A stretch of DNA of 64,000 nucleotides from Acinetobacter lwoffii (GTDB lineage: Bacteria > Pseudomonadota > Gammaproteobacteria > Pseudomonadales > Moraxellaceae), in the NCBI RefSeq assembly GCF_022967985.1, contig NZ_JALJVC010000002.1, positions 124,001-188,000 on the forward strand, given 5' to 3'. Position 1 is the first letter of the stretch, and every line of letters begins with the position of its first letter. The notes under the pieces are model-generated. The model was not told where the DNA came from, ran no database searches, and was given only the letters and a program-made list of their open reading frames with translations. This document shows positions 7,833 to 19,264 of the stretch, in pieces. The position numbers were made by a program, and so were the translations under genes.

Positions 7833-10800
7833 ATGCACATGCCATCGCCTAATAATGTAGCTCCCGCTCAAGGTTTATACCAACCGGATGAGTTTAAAGA
7901 TAACTGTGGTTTCGGTTTGATCGCCCATATGCAGGGCGATGCTAGCCATGATCTCGTCAAGACCGCGATTCATAGTTTGAGTTGTATGACTCATCGTGGT
8001 GGTATTGCCGCGGATGGCAAGACGGGAGATGGTTGTGGTCTGCTCTTAGCAATGCCGAAAAAATTCTTCTGTGAAGAAGCGAAACGCTTAAGTGATACCA
8101 CCTTGAGTGAAGTATTTGCTGTGGGTTCGGTGTTTCTAAATCTTGATCCGGCGCTCGCTGCGCATGCCAAACAGGTTTTAAACAAAGAGATTGAAGCTGA
8201 AGGTTTAATCGTTTTGGCGTGGCGTGTGATTCCGACCAATGTAGATGCGTTGGGTGAAATTGCGTTGCGGTCAATGCCGGCATTTGAACAGATTATTGTT
8301 AATTGTCCAATGGGTGTGACTGAGGTTGAATTTAACCGTAAGTTATTCCTGGCACGCCGTCGTGCAGAGCAGCTTTTAAGCAATGATACGTCTTTCTATG
8401 TCACAACTTTGTGTTCAACGGTGATCAGTTATAAAGGCTTGATGATGCCGGAAGCGATTGCAGATTTTTATACAGATCTGGCTGATCCACGTTTGGAATC
8501 GCATATTGTGGTGTTCCATCAGCGCTTCTCGACCAATACCTTGCCTCGCTGGCCTTTGGCACAACCGTTCCGTTACCTGGCACACAATGGTGAAATCAAT
8601 ACCATTACTGCGAACCGTAACTGGGCCATGGCACGTGTACCAAAATTTGAAAATCCGTTATTACCAGGTTTAACTGAACTGAATCCAATTGTGAACCGTA
8701 CCGGTTCAGATTCTTCAAGCTTGGACAACATGCTGGAGATTCTGGTGGGTGGCGGCATGGATCTGTTCCGTGCACTCCGTATGCTGGTTCCGCCTGCTTG
8801 GCAAAATGTGGAAACCTTAGATGCTGATCTGCGTGCTTTCTATGAATTCAACTCAAAACATATGGAAGCTTGGGACGGCCCTGCAGGTCTGGTGATTCAG
8901 GATGGTCGTCATGCGATCTGTATGCTGGATCGCAACGGTCTGCGTCCTGCGCGTTGGGTGATTACCAAAAATGGCTATATCACGTTGGCGTCTGAAATTG
9001 GTGTCTGGGGTTACCAACCTGAAGATGTGATTTCTAAAGGCCGTGTCGGCCCAGGCCAGATGCTGGTCATCGACACGCAGACTGGCAAGGTACTGGATAC
9101 GCAAGATGTCAATAATCATCTGAAACGTATGCGTCCATACCGTGAATGGTTACGTGAAAATTCTGTGCGTTTGCAAGGCAGTCCAGAGCTGGAAGAATAT
9201 TTATGTGATCAAGGCTTAAAAGGTGATGGCCTGAAAGCGGCACAAAAAATGTTCATGGTGACCTTTGAAGAGCGTGACCAGTTATTGCGTCCGATTGCTG
9301 AAAGCGGTCAGGAAGCTGTAGGTTCAATGGGTGATGATACCCCAATGGCAGTATTGTCTCGTCAGGTGCGCCATGTGTCGGATTATTTCCGCCAGCAGTT
9401 TGCACAGGTGACCAACCCGCCGATCGATCCGCTACGTGAATCGATTGTGATGTCACTGGAAACCTGTTTAGGTCGTGAACAAAACGTCTTTGAGCAAGGG
9501 CCTGAGCATGCAGACCGCTTGATCATTTCCAGTCCTGTACTTTCTAATTCGAAAATGCATCAGATCCGTACGCTGGGTCGTGCCGGTTATGAAATTGCAG
9601 ATATTGACTTGAACTATGCTGAAACCGAAGGTCTGGAAGCAGCGATTGCGCGTATTTGTGAAGAATCTGCACAAGCCATTCGTGATGGTAAAACCTTACT
9701 AGTGCTTTCCGACAAGAAAATCCGTGAAGGTTACTTGCCTGCCAATGCCTTTATGATCACCGGTGCGGTGCATCATCACCTGATCAAGACCGGTTTGCGT
9801 ACTGACGCTAACCTGATTATTGAAACCGGTTTTGCTCGTGATCCACATCAGTTTGCCGTGCTACTTGGTTTTGGTGCGACAGCCATCTACCCATACCTGG
9901 CTTATGACGTGATCAATGATCTGGTCGCCAAAGGTGAATTATTGGGTGACCCGATTTATGCACAAAACAATTTCCGTAAAGGGATTGAAAAAGGTTTACT
10001 GAAAGTTCTTTCCAAAATGGGTATTTCTACGGTTGCTTCTTATCGTGGTGGTCAGCTGTTTGAGGCAGTGGGCTTATCTAATGAAGTGGTGGATAAATGC
10101 TTCATCGGTGTGCCAAGCCGTATTCAGGGTGCCACTTTTGTCGATCTTGAAAATGATCAAAAACAGTTGGCGGATATTGCCTGGAAAAACCGTAAACCAA
10201 TCGATCAGGGTGGTCTGCTAAAATTTGTATTCGGCAAGGAATACCATGCCTTTAACCCAGACGTGATCAACTCGCTACATAAAGCAGTACGTTCGGGTAA
10301 TTATGCAGACTTTAAAGAATATGCAGAACTGGTGAATAACCGTCCGATCGCAACGATCCGTGACTTATTCAAACTGAAAACAGACAACTCGATTCCAGTC
10401 GAACAAGTGGAATCAGTTGAAGATATTCTGCCGCGTTTTGACTCTGCCGGCATGTCTTTGGGGGCACTGTCACCTGAAGCGCACGAAGCGATTGCGATTG
10501 CCATGAATACGATTGGTGGTCGTTCAAACTCGGGTGAGGGCGGTGAAGATCCAGCGCGTTACGGCACTATTCGTAACTCGAAAATCAAACAAATTGCATC
10601 GGGCCGTTTTGGTGTAACGCCTGCTTATTTAACATCAGCAGAAGTTCTCCAGATTAAAGTCGCGCAAGGTGCAAAACCAGGTGAAGGTGGTCAGTTGCCG
10701 GGTGGTAAAGTGAATGGTCTCATTGCCCGTTTACGTTACTCTGTGCCGGGCGTTACCCTGATTTCGCCACCTCCGCATCACGACATCTATTCAATTGAAG

Positions 10801-12314
10801 ATTTATCACAGTTGATCTTTGATTTAAAACAGGTTAACCCACAGGCGATGGTATCAGTTAAGCTGGTTTCTGAACCGGGTGTCGGTACGATTGCGGCAGG
10901 TGTAGCGAAAGCGTATGCCGATTTCATTACCATTTCTGGTTATGATGGCGGGACAGCGGCTTCTCCACTTTCTTCAATTCATCATGCAGGTTCACCGTGG
11001 GAACTTGGTCTTTCTGAGGCGCATCAGGCCCTTCGTGTCAATGACCTGCGTGGTAAAGTTCGCGTACAGACAGATGGCGGTTTAAAAACCGGTCTGGATG
11101 TCGTAAAAGCAGCAATTCTGGGTGCAGAAAGCTTCGGCTTTGGTTCAACCCCAATGATTGCCTTGGGTTGTAAATACCTGCGTATCTGCCACTTGAATAA
11201 CTGTGCAACCGGTGTAGCAACCCAGCAAGATCATTTACGTCAAGAGCATTATATTGGCGAGCCACAAATGCTGATCAACTTCTTCACCTTTATTGCTGAA
11301 GAAACCCGTGAATGGCTGGCAGCACTTGGGGTATCGAGTCTGAAAGACCTGATTGGCCGTACGGATCTGCTGGAAGTTTTGCCGGGTGAAACTGAAAAGC
11401 ATGCACATCTTGATTTAAGCAAATTGCTGGAGTCGCATCCTGCTGCAGAAGGTAAAGCACAGTACTGCGAAGTACAGGGCAATGCGCCATTTGATAAAGG
11501 CATTCTGGCTGAAAAGATGGTAGATGAGATTCTGCCTGCGATTGAAGCGGGAACTGGCGGTGAATATAGCTTTACGATCGGTAACTGTGACCGTTCAATT
11601 GGTGCCCGTCTATCTGGTGAAATTGCGAAACGCTATGGCAACCTGAGCATGGAAGCCCATCCGGTGAAAGTTCACCTGAATGGTACTGCGGGTCAGTCGC
11701 TGGGGGTCTGGAATGCTGGTGGTCTACATATCAGCCTGGAAGGCGATGCCAATGACTATGTCGGTAAAGGCATGGCTGGCGGTCGTATCTCGATCTTCCC
11801 GCCAAAAGGTTCGCCATTCCAGACCCAAAATACCGCGATTATTGGGAATACCTGTTTGTACGGTGCGACTGGCGGTAAGTTATATGCAGCGGGTACAGCG
11901 GGCGAGCGTTTCGCGGTGCGTAACTCGGGTGCATTTGCCGTGATTGAAGGTGCAGGTGATCACTGCTGTGAATATATGACCGGTGGTGTTGTGACAGTGC
12001 TGGGTAAGGTTGGGCATAACTTCGGTGCAGGTATGACTGGTGGTTTTGCTTATGTACTTGATCTGGATAATGACTTCGTTGATCATTATAACCACGAGCT
12101 GATTGAGCTGAATCGTATTTCTACGGAAGCGATGGAAGAGCATAAAGCCTTCCTGGGTCGTATCCTGGATGAACATATTAAAGAAACGGGTAGTGCTTGG
12201 GCGTACAAGATCCGCCATGAGTTTGACTTCTACAGCCGCAAGTTCTGGTTGGTAAAACCAAAAGCAGCCAACTTGCAAACGCTGTTAAAAACAACTCAAG
12301 CTGATCCACAATAA
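7833..12314 (+). CDS. gltB: Glutamate synthase (NADPH) large subunit GltB
   Basis: GltB makes glutamate from glutamine and 2-oxoglutarate with electrons from GltD. I chose the ATG at 7833 (1493 residues), which has AAGGG seven bases upstream, over a GTG at 7815. The first 24 residues are a propeptide and Cys25 (in DNCGFG) is the class II amidotransferase nucleophile. In order come the glutaminase domain (25-430), a central domain, the FMN-binding synthase barrel (about 820-1190) with [12 protein letters not shown], a 3Fe-4S cluster in the pattern [12 protein letters not shown], and the C-terminal beta-helix (GXGXG) domain from about 1250. gltD follows after 73 bases. Confidence 0.97.
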   Translation: MHMPSPNNVAPAQGLYQPDEFKDNCGFGLIAHMQGDASHDLVKTAIHSLSCMTHRGGIAADGKTGDGCGLLLAMPKKFFCEEAKRLSDTTLSEVFAVGSVFLNLDPALAAHAKQVLNKEIEAEGLIVLAWRVIPTNVDALGEIALRSMPAFEQIIVNCPMGVTEVEFNRKLFLARRRAEQLLSNDTSFYVTTLCSTVISYKGLMMPEAIADFYTDLADPRLESHIVVFHQRFSTNTLPRWPLAQPFRYLAHNGEINTITANRNWAMARVPKFENPLLPGLTELNPIVNRTGSDSSSLDNMLEILVGGGMDLFRALRMLVPPAWQNVETLDADLRAFYEFNSKHMEAWDGPAGLVIQDGRHAICMLDRNGLRPARWVITKNGYITLASEIGVWGYQPEDVISKGRVGPGQMLVIDTQTGKVLDTQDVNNHLKRMRPYREWLRENSVRLQGSPELEEYLCDQGLKGDGLKAAQKMFMVTFEERDQLLRPIAESGQEAVGSMGDDTPMAVLSRQVRHVSDYFRQQFAQVTNPPIDPLRESIVMSLETCLGREQNVFEQGPEHADRLIISSPVLSNSKMHQIRTLGRAGYEIADIDLNYAETEGLEAAIARICEESAQAIRDGKTLLVLSDKKIREGYLPANAFMITGAVHHHLIKTGLRTDANLIIETGFARDPHQFAVLLGFGATAIYPYLAYDVINDLVAKGELLGDPIYAQNNFRKGIEKGLLKVLSKMGISTVASYRGGQLFEAVGLSNEVVDKCFIGVPSRIQGATFVDLENDQKQLADIAWKNRKPIDQGGLLKFVFGKEYHAFNPDVINSLHKAVRSGNYADFKEYAELVNNRPIATIRDLFKLKTDNSIPVEQVESVEDILPRFDSAGMSLGALSPEAHEAIAIAMNTIGGRSNSGEGGEDPARYGTIRNSKIKQIASGRFGVTPAYLTSAEVLQIKVAQGAKPGEGGQLPGGKVNGLIARLRYSVPGVTLISPPPHHDIYSIEDLSQLIFDLKQVNPQAMVSVKLVSEPGVGTIAAGVAKAYADFITISGYDGGTAASPLSSIHHAGSPWELGLSEAHQALRVNDLRGKVRVQTDGGLKTGLDVVKAAILGAESFGFGSTPMIALGCKYLRICHLNNCATGVATQQDHLRQEHYIGEPQMLINFFTFIAEETREWLAALGVSSLKDLIGRTDLLEVLPGETEKHAHLDLSKLLESHPAAEGKAQYCEVQGNAPFDKGILAEKMVDEILPAIEAGTGGEYSFTIGNCDRSIGARLSGEIAKRYGNLSMEAHPVKVHLNGTAGQSLGVWNAGGLHISLEGDANDYVGKGMAGGRISIFPPKGSPFQTQNTAIIGNTCLYGATGGKLYAAGTAGERFAVRNSGAFAVIEGAGDHCCEYMTGGVVTVLGKVGHNFGAGMTGGFAYVLDLDNDFVDHYNHELIELNRISTEAMEEHKAFLGRILDEHIKETGSAWAYKIRHEFDFYSRKFWLVKPKAANLQTLLKTTQADPQ

Positions 12315-12338
12315 TTCCACTACTGCAGAAACATAGGC

Positions 12339-13809
<1,471 letters not shown>

Positions 13810-13839
13810 CAGTTGAAAATTCACTGAATTCATTTAAAC

Positions 13840-13862
13840 AACCCGCTACGGCGGGTTTTTTG
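13840..13862 (+). terminator. Intrinsic terminator after gltBD
   Basis: AACCCGC-TACG-GCGGGTT forms a seven-base GC-rich stem with a four-base loop and is followed directly by a run of T. It lies 30 bases after the gltD stop. Confidence 0.92.
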
Positions 13863-13992
13863 TTTTTGGATATTGTCTAACTTAAAGAGAGGCCATTAAA
13901 AAAGATTATAAAAAGTAACAAAACTTTAGAAAATACTGTTTAAAATCAAATTAATTATATAAATATTAATAAAGAATTGAGGACAAGATATC

Positions 13993-14583
13993 ATGCGTGT
14001 ATTCAAACAATCTCTTATCGCCTTAATGCTAGCCAGTACCTTGACCCTGAGTGGTTGCGGCTATAACACCTTACAAGTCAAAGATGAAGCCGTAACGGCA
14101 GCCTGGTCGGAAGTCCAGAACCAGTATCAGCGCCGTGCCGATTTGGTGCCTAATCTGGTCAATGTGGTCAAAGGTTATGCCTCGCATGAAGAGCAGGTCT
14201 TAACAGAAGTGACCCAAGCACGTGCCAATGTTGCCGGCCTGAAAGTAGATCGTGAAGTACTAGAAGATCCTGAACTATTCCAACGCTATCAGGAAGCACA
14301 GGCCCAGATGACCAGTGCCTTGTCTCGTCTTTTAGCCGTCACTGAGAATTATCCAGATTTGAAAGCGAACCAGCAGTTCCGTGATTTACAGGTGCAGCTA
14401 GAAGGAACTGAAAACCGGATTGCAGTGGCACGTAACCGTTATATTACGACAGTACAGGACTTCAACTCTTATGCGCGCCAGTTCCCGCAAGTCATGACCG
14501 CCAAAGTGATTGGTATGGACACCAAACCGAACTTTAGCGCCGAGCAAAGTGCACAGAAAGCACCAACGGTTTCCTTTGAATAA
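13993..14583 (+). CDS. LemA family lipoprotein
   Basis: LemA proteins are membrane-anchored, mostly helical proteins of uncertain biochemical role, often encoded with TPM-domain proteins as here. The 196-residue product has a signal peptide with lipobox LSGC (Cys22), then the family signature VQNQYQRRADLVPNLVNVVKGYA at about residues 41-63. The ferritin-like four-helix body follows, with NRYITTVQDFNSYARQFP near 150. It heads a set with two TPM proteins downstream (14613 and 15650), all on the same strand with short gaps. Confidence 0.93.
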   Translation: MRVFKQSLIALMLASTLTLSGCGYNTLQVKDEAVTAAWSEVQNQYQRRADLVPNLVNVVKGYASHEEQVLTEVTQARANVAGLKVDREVLEDPELFQRYQEAQAQMTSALSRLLAVTENYPDLKANQQFRDLQVQLEGTENRIAVARNRYITTVQDFNSYARQFPQVMTAKVIGMDTKPNFSAEQSAQKAPTVSFE

Positions 14584-14612
14584 GTAATATCTGTAGATAA
14601 GTGAGAGATCAG

Positions 14613-15656
14613 ATGCCTGAAATACTGCTGAAATACTGTGCTAGTTTGATTCTTATGTTGGGCATGGGAATGACAACACTTGTTTCAGCAGAAACGGCGA
14701 CGGCTACAGATACTGAAGAAGTCATCGTAGCCCGTGAAATCTTGCAGCCTAAAAATAATAATCAAAATACTCAAACTCAAAATACAGAAACTGCAGCATC
14801 ACAACCACAAATTGCCAATGACATGGCGGAAGGGCAGCTTCAGCGCGACTTGCCCAGCCTGAATGAACCGGTCATTGATCAGGCAAATTTACTCAGTCCC
14901 GCTGAAAAACAGCAACTCACTCAGCGCATTCTAAAACTTTATAATGAAGGCAAAGGGCAAATAGGTGTAGTCATTGTTCCGACCACGGGGCAAGAAGATA
15001 TTTTTGATTATTCCATGCGTGTTGCTGAAGCCTGGCAATTGGGTTCGGCTAAACGTGATAATGGCTTATTGATGACCATTGCGATGAATGAACGCCGTAT
15101 TCAGATCCTGACTGGCTATGGTTTGGAAGGCGTTATTCCAGATATTGTCGCAGGGCGAATTATCAATGACAAAATTACACCATTTTTTAAACAGGGCCAG
15201 TATGCTCAAGGGATTGCTGCAGGTCTGACTGAAATAGAAGGGATTTTAAATCTGGATCCTGAAATTGCAGAACAGGCGGCAGATGAGCTGAAAGAGCGTC
15301 AGGAACAGGCTTATCAGGCACAAAAAGCCAGCAAGGCGACGTTCAGTAGTGTGCTGTTTATTATTGTCGCAGGTGTCATAGGTTCCATGATTTTCGGCAG
15401 AAAACTGAGCGCTGCGACTGCCGCAGTTGCAGGAACGGCTGCCAGTCTAGTAAATGGCATGGGTTTGCTTGCAAGTTTGATGATTGGTGCAGGTATTTTC
15501 TTTTTATTGATTACCTCTATAGCCCAGCTGATTTTACATGCCTTCTTGGCCGGTGGCGGCCGAGGCGGCGGTAGTGGCCGTGGTGGTTTTGGTGGCGGCG
15601 GCTTCGGCGGGGGCGGTGGAGGTTTTGGCGGGGGAGGAGCATCAGGCTCATGGTAA
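14613..15656 (+). CDS. YgcG-type TPM-domain membrane protein with Gly-rich tail
   Basis: TPM-domain (TPM_phosphatase) proteins are extracytoplasmic domains found with LemA; their substrates in bacteria are unknown. I prefer the ATG at 14613 (347 residues) to an upstream GTG at 14601. Order: signal peptide (1-27), low-complexity linker, TPM domain (about 80-215) starting with VIDQANLLSPAEKQQL and including AKRDNGLLMTIAMNERRI, a charged helix, two hydrophobic segments (about 245-265 and 285-315), and a C-terminal Gly-rich tail ending in SGSW, typical of this family. The stop overlaps the next gene by seven bases. Confidence 0.9.
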   Translation: MPEILLKYCASLILMLGMGMTTLVSAETATATDTEEVIVAREILQPKNNNQNTQTQNTETAASQPQIANDMAEGQLQRDLPSLNEPVIDQANLLSPAEKQQLTQRILKLYNEGKGQIGVVIVPTTGQEDIFDYSMRVAEAWQLGSAKRDNGLLMTIAMNERRIQILTGYGLEGVIPDIVAGRIINDKITPFFKQGQYAQGIAAGLTEIEGILNLDPEIAEQAADELKERQEQAYQAQKASKATFSSVLFIIVAGVIGSMIFGRKLSAATAAVAGTAASLVNGMGLLASLMIGAGIFFLLITSIAQLILHAFLAGGGRGGGSGRGGFGGGGFGGGGGGFGGGGASGSW

Positions 15657-16210
15657 CAACTACAGATACAACAGATATAGTCACGCAGCCCAAACTGGAA
15701 GAACATACACAGCCAAGCTTTAAACGCTGGCTCAAGCATTTCTTTTATATGCCGGCAACCAAGCGCTTTTTTTCCAAGCAGGATCAGCATGCGATTGCAG
15801 TTGCGGTCGAAGAAGCTGAGCATGAGCATGTAGGGGAAATTCAGGTGGTGATCGAAGGCTGTCTACCTTCACGATCCGCCTATTATCAAGATACTTTATG
15901 TCGGGCCCGACAGTTATTTGCTGAAATTGGCGTTTGGGATACCGAATATAATAGTGGAGTACTGCTGTATTTGAACCTCTGCGAGCACAAGGTTGAAATT
16001 GTGATTGATCGTGGAATTAAAAATGCAACGACCCAGCAAGTCTGGGATGAAATCTGCCAAAATATTATTCAGCATTTAGTCCGGCAGAAGTTTAAAGAAG
16101 GGGTAATTGAGGGCGTAAAGCAGATAGGACAGGTTCTGGATCAGTACTATGATCGTAAAATAGATGATTTAGAAAATGAATTAGGGAATAAACCGATTAT
16201 TCTGGGGTGA
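15650..16210 (+). CDS. Second TPM-domain protein
   Basis: This 186-residue protein carries a second TPM domain (about residues 35-160, with GEIQVVIEG, WDTEYNSGVLLYLNL and VEIVIDRGI) but has no signal peptide, no clear membrane segment and no Gly-rich tail. It resembles the short C-terminal partner often found after LemA and YgcG-like genes. The start lies inside the end of the preceding gene, implying translational coupling. Its cellular location is uncertain because no export signal is visible. Confidence 0.85.
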   Translation: MVTTTDTTDIVTQPKLEEHTQPSFKRWLKHFFYMPATKRFFSKQDQHAIAVAVEEAEHEHVGEIQVVIEGCLPSRSAYYQDTLCRARQLFAEIGVWDTEYNSGVLLYLNLCEHKVEIVIDRGIKNATTQQVWDEICQNIIQHLVRQKFKEGVIEGVKQIGQVLDQYYDRKIDDLENELGNKPIILG

Positions 16211-16218
16211 TTTTAGTC

Positions 16219-16247
16219 AACTAACTGACAAAATTTGTCAGTTAGTT
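16219..16247. repeat. 29-base perfect palindrome upstream of pilA promoter
   Basis: AACTAACTGAC (16219-16229) and GTCAGTTAGTT (16237-16247) form an eleven-base perfect inverted repeat around AAAATTT. No T run follows, so a terminator function for the TPM genes is weak. Its centre lies about 100 bases upstream of the -24 element of the pilA promoter, where an enhancer-binding activator such as PilR could bind; that role is inference. Confidence 0.6.
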
Positions 16248-16331
16248 ACACAAAAGAAAACACAAAAATTACAAAAATAAAAATATTTTTTTAAACTGCT
16301 GTTTTTTTTATTAAAAATATTATAATAAAAA

Positions 16332-16349
16332 TTGGCACACTTAGTGCTA
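16332..16349 (+). promoter_or_regulatory. Sigma-54 promoter of pilA
   Basis: TTGGCACACTTAGTGCTA has GG at 16334-16335 and GC at 16346-16347 with ten bases between, and keeps the strong TTGGCAC block. Transcription would start near 16359, giving a leader of about 60 bases to the pilA start at 16421. Major pilin genes in related bacteria are known to be RpoN and PilSR dependent, which supports the reading. Confidence 0.82.
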
Positions 16350-16420
16350 AATATAAAATTAAGCTAAATGAGCTTTTCTTTAGGCTTATAAATAAACAAA
16401 AAACATTTGTGGAGAATGTT

Positions 16421-16936
16421 ATGAATACAGTACAAAAGGGTTTTACCCTTATTGAATTAATGATTGTTGTAGCAATTATCGGTATTTTGGCTGCTGTTGC
16501 ACTTCCTGCTTATCAAGACTATACAGCACGTGCAAAAGTGTCTGAAGTAGTATTGGCTGCATCAACTTGTCGTACTGCGGTTTCTGAAGCATCACAAACA
16601 GGTTTCTCAGCTGCTCGTACAGCAGCAGATCAGTTTGGTTGTGGCGAAGGTGGTGGTCCTAATAGTCCACTTTCGCAATATGTAGAAAAAATTTCAACTA
16701 CTACAGCTGGCGTAATTAGTGTAACAGCACGTAATATTAGCCAATTAGGAACTGATGAGATTGTAGAATTCCGTCCATTCTCTGATCCTGATGCTCAAAC
16801 AGCAATGGCCGCGTCTGACTTCTCTCGTGGTACAGGTGGTACACTTAAACCAGTTAAAGCTTGGACTTGCGTAGGTAAAAGTGGTTCTGTAACTAATGGT
16901 ATTGAAGATAAATATTTGCCAGCATCTTGCCGTTAA
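16421..16936 (+). CDS. pilA: Type IV major pilin PilA
   Basis: PilA is the major structural subunit of the type IV pilus. I chose the ATG at 16421 with GGAG seven bases upstream (171 residues) rather than a GTG at 16409. The prepilin leader MNTVQKG is cut by PilD before Phe, exposing the N-methylated FTLIELM helix with the conserved Glu5. Four cysteines (STCRT, FGCGE, WTCVG, ASCR) could form two disulfides. The protein ends in SCR, not in the terminal Ser that TfpO-type enzymes glycosylate in some pilins. It has its own sigma-54 promoter and terminator and is followed by an oligosaccharyltransferase gene. Confidence 0.96.
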   Translation: MNTVQKGFTLIELMIVVAIIGILAAVALPAYQDYTARAKVSEVVLAASTCRTAVSEASQTGFSAARTAADQFGCGEGGGPNSPLSQYVEKISTTTAGVISVTARNISQLGTDEIVEFRPFSDPDAQTAMAASDFSRGTGGTLKPVKAWTCVGKSGSVTNGIEDKYLPASCR

Positions 16937-16950
16937 TATTTAGAACTTAA

Positions 16951-16978
16951 AAAATAGGAGGCTTGCCTCCTATTTTTT
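16951..16978 (+). terminator. Intrinsic terminator after pilA
   Basis: ATAGGAGGC-TT-GCCTCCTAT forms a nine-base stem followed by TTTTT. It separates the highly expressed pilA from the downstream transferase gene, which would then depend on read-through or a weak promoter of its own. Confidence 0.9.
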
Positions 16979-17006
16979 ATATTTAAAATAAATTAGTTGA
17001 ACTTTT

Positions 17007-18644
17007 ATGTTGATAATCAATATTATAATATTTTCCCTATTAATTTTAGCTTGGTTATTACCGAATCATTATTTGCCTTGGTTATCTGCTTATCAAGAGC
17101 TTTGTATGTTTCTTGTAGCATTACTTTTTATTTTTCTACTTATTTTAAAAAATAAAATTTACGTACCAAAAATTGCATATGGCATCTTTTTAATTTTCCT
17201 AATCCCTATAATTCAGTTTTTTTTAGGAATTATTCATAATTTAGGTGATGCTTTGCTAACCTCAATGTATATAGGATTCTTCTTAATTGCATTGATCGGG
17301 GGTTATAGTATATCTAAATTAAAGCATAAAAATAGAACAAAAATATTAAATTTTTTTCTTATATCATTTTTATTTTCATCTATAGTTTCTGTAGGCTTAC
17401 AATTCAATCAATGGTTACTTTTAGATGGAAACATCTGGATCGTTGATTTGGCACCAAATGCAAGACCATTTGCAAATGTGGCTCAACCTAATTTATTAAG
17501 TACATTGCTTATAATTGGACTATTTTCAGTATTTTATTTCTATGAAAATAATAAAATAAATAAGTTTTCTGCCAGCTTGGCTGCAATATTTGTTCTTTTT
17601 GGTATAGCATTAAATTTTTCTAGAACAGCATGGGTTTTCTGCATTGTTTTCATTATTTTCTATTTATTTAAAAAACGTACTATAAAAGATGAATTCTATT
17701 TAAAAACTTTAAGTGTTTTTATTTGGAGTGGAGTCTTTTTGATTTATTTATTACTCATTCCTTATTTGTCGGAAAAATTAGGTTTACTCTATGAGGTTGA
17801 CTTAAATAGACGTGTAACTAGCGGTATGGAGCGTCTAAATATGTGGTCTCAAGTATTAGATATTATTCAGCAGCAGCCTTTCTTGGGGTATGGTTGGAAT
17901 CAATTAAATATTGCTCAAATGAGTGTGGAAAATATAAATTTAAATCATCCTATTTTTGGATATAGTCACAATTTTGTTTTAGATTTACTCATCTGGAATG
18001 GGGTATTAATTGGTGTAATTTTGGTGGGTATAATGGGGTATTTTTATATAAATTTATCTATAAAAATAGATCAAAAAAATGATTTAATATTATTGGCAAT
18101 TATTGGGATAATCATATTGCATAGTATGTTGGAATATCCATTTGCTTATTCCTATTTTTTAATTCCTTTAGCTTTTTTAACAGGATTAGTTTATGGTAAT
18201 TATTATTGCAATCATATCACTCTAAAAAAATCAAAAATTTTATCTAGTATTCTAAATATAGCTTTGACTAGTGTACTCCTTCTAACAGCTTATGAATATT
18301 TAAAAATTGATCCAGAGTATCAAGCGATGCGATATGAAAATGTTCAGCTAAAAGATAGAGAGCCTGGACAGGAAGAGCAACAATATTTGATGCTAACCAG
18401 CATCAATGATTATATTTGGTTCGTTCGATACCCTTTACAATCCGGTATGTCAGATTTTGAACTACAAAGAGCAAAGCAGGTCGCTTTTAAGAAGCCAGGA
18501 AAAGCAGTATTAATTCATTATGCTAAACTTTTGATCTTAAACAACAGAGTTGATGAGGCACAGTTTGTAATCAATAAATATAATGCATTTTATCATTCTA
18601 AATTAAAAATAAGTGATCTTAAATTTGATATAACTCACAATTAA
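17007..18644 (+). CDS. Pilin-linked O-oligosaccharyltransferase (TfpO/PglL, Wzy_C superfamily)
   Basis: Enzymes of this family transfer a lipid-linked glycan to Ser/Thr of pilins or other periplasmic proteins. The 545-residue protein has about a dozen membrane segments, the family motif SHNFVLDLLIWNG around residue 323 (the His is essential in this superfamily), NFSRTAW near 200, and a C-terminal soluble part. In Acinetobacter the gene next to pilA is often pilin-specific (TfpO, or the ComP-specific PglL). Since this PilA does not end in Ser, an internal site is more likely. The gene is markedly A+T rich compared with gltBD or the second transferase at 20089, a sign of a different origin. No clear ribosome site precedes the ATG. 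Confidence 0.85.
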   Translation: MLIINIIIFSLLILAWLLPNHYLPWLSAYQELCMFLVALLFIFLLILKNKIYVPKIAYGIFLIFLIPIIQFFLGIIHNLGDALLTSMYIGFFLIALIGGYSISKLKHKNRTKILNFFLISFLFSSIVSVGLQFNQWLLLDGNIWIVDLAPNARPFANVAQPNLLSTLLIIGLFSVFYFYENNKINKFSASLAAIFVLFGIALNFSRTAWVFCIVFIIFYLFKKRTIKDEFYLKTLSVFIWSGVFLIYLLLIPYLSEKLGLLYEVDLNRRVTSGMERLNMWSQVLDIIQQQPFLGYGWNQLNIAQMSVENINLNHPIFGYSHNFVLDLLIWNGVLIGVILVGIMGYFYINLSIKIDQKNDLILLAIIGIIILHSMLEYPFAYSYFLIPLAFLTGLVYGNYYCNHITLKKSKILSSILNIALTSVLLLTAYEYLKIDPEYQAMRYENVQLKDREPGQEEQQYLMLTSINDYIWFVRYPLQSGMSDFELQRAKQVAFKKPGKAVLIHYAKLLILNNRVDEAQFVINKYNAFYHSKLKISDLKFDITHN

Positions 18645-18708
18645 TACAAAGCAATGAAATTTTTTTGCACTTTATTTTTAAAGTTATTGATTTCATGATT
18701 TATTTTTA

Positions 18709-18726
18709 TTGGTACTATTCTAGCTT
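18709..18726 (+). promoter_or_regulatory. Relict sigma-54 type promoter of the pilin pseudogene
   Basis: TTGGTACTATTCTAGCTT has GG at 18711-18712 and GC at 18723-18724 with exactly ten bases between, the -24/-12 layout. The expected start near 18736 is 27 bases before the ATG of the decayed pilin. The match is weaker than that of pilA (TTGGTAC rather than TTGGCAC). Confidence 0.55.
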
Positions 18727-18762
18727 TATCTTTCTTATAAGTTTAACAAGGTAGGTAAAGTT

Positions 18763-19245
18763 ATGGAGAATGGGTTTACTTTAATCGAATTAATGATTGT
18801 AGTGACTATTCTAGGTATTTTATCCTTTATCGCATTGCCTACTTACCAAACTTATATCATATGTTCTAAAATAATTGAGGTGTTAATGGTTGCAACTATT
18901 TTTAAAATAGCAGTCACAGAAGCCTCACAATTAGGTCTTTCTGATTTGCCAACAACATGTAAAGAATTCAGTTGTGGTACTTTAGCAGGTGGTGAATCTC
19001 ATTTAGTTGCAATTCTCTCTACTGTTATGAACGGTGAAATTTTGATAGAAGAACAAACCATATAGGAATTTAGGTCGGCAAGTTTATACTGAGCTAATTC
19101 TTATAGTGATGCAATGATGTAAGTTTTATCACAAGTGCAAGACTTTGTTATCTTTATCTATAAGGTCGTAAGTAGGTGGAAGTGTCAAACTAAGGCAGAT
19201 GGCACTGGTATTCCATTAAAATATTTACCTATGAGCTGTCAATAA
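18763..19245 (+). pseudogene. Decayed type IV pilin gene
   Basis: The first 100 codons (18763-19065) read as a pilin N-terminus: short leader MENG, then [10 protein letters not shown] and a region clearly related to the PilA upstream (EVLMVAT..KIAVTEASQLG). The frame then meets TAG at 19063, and further in-frame TGA and TAA codons follow. From 19177 the same frame again reads a typical pilin C-terminus, beginning WKCQT and ending KYLPMSCQ with a stop at 19243-19245, matching the end of PilA (KYLPASCR). The gene is therefore a broken full-length pilin with a decayed middle, not a short functional ORF. It keeps a ribosome-site-like AGGTAGG and the promoter at 18709. Confidence 0.85.
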
Positions 19246-19264
19246 TTTAGTGGTTATCAATATA

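Noticed and set aside
15314..15829. Long minus-strand ORF rich in Pro opposite the TPM genes
   Set aside because: It is the shadow of the Gly-rich tail of the TPM protein; no start signal or family.
18763..19065. A short functional 100-residue pilin
   Set aside because: The C-terminal half needed for folding is lost to stops, while its remains are still recognisable downstream in the same frame.
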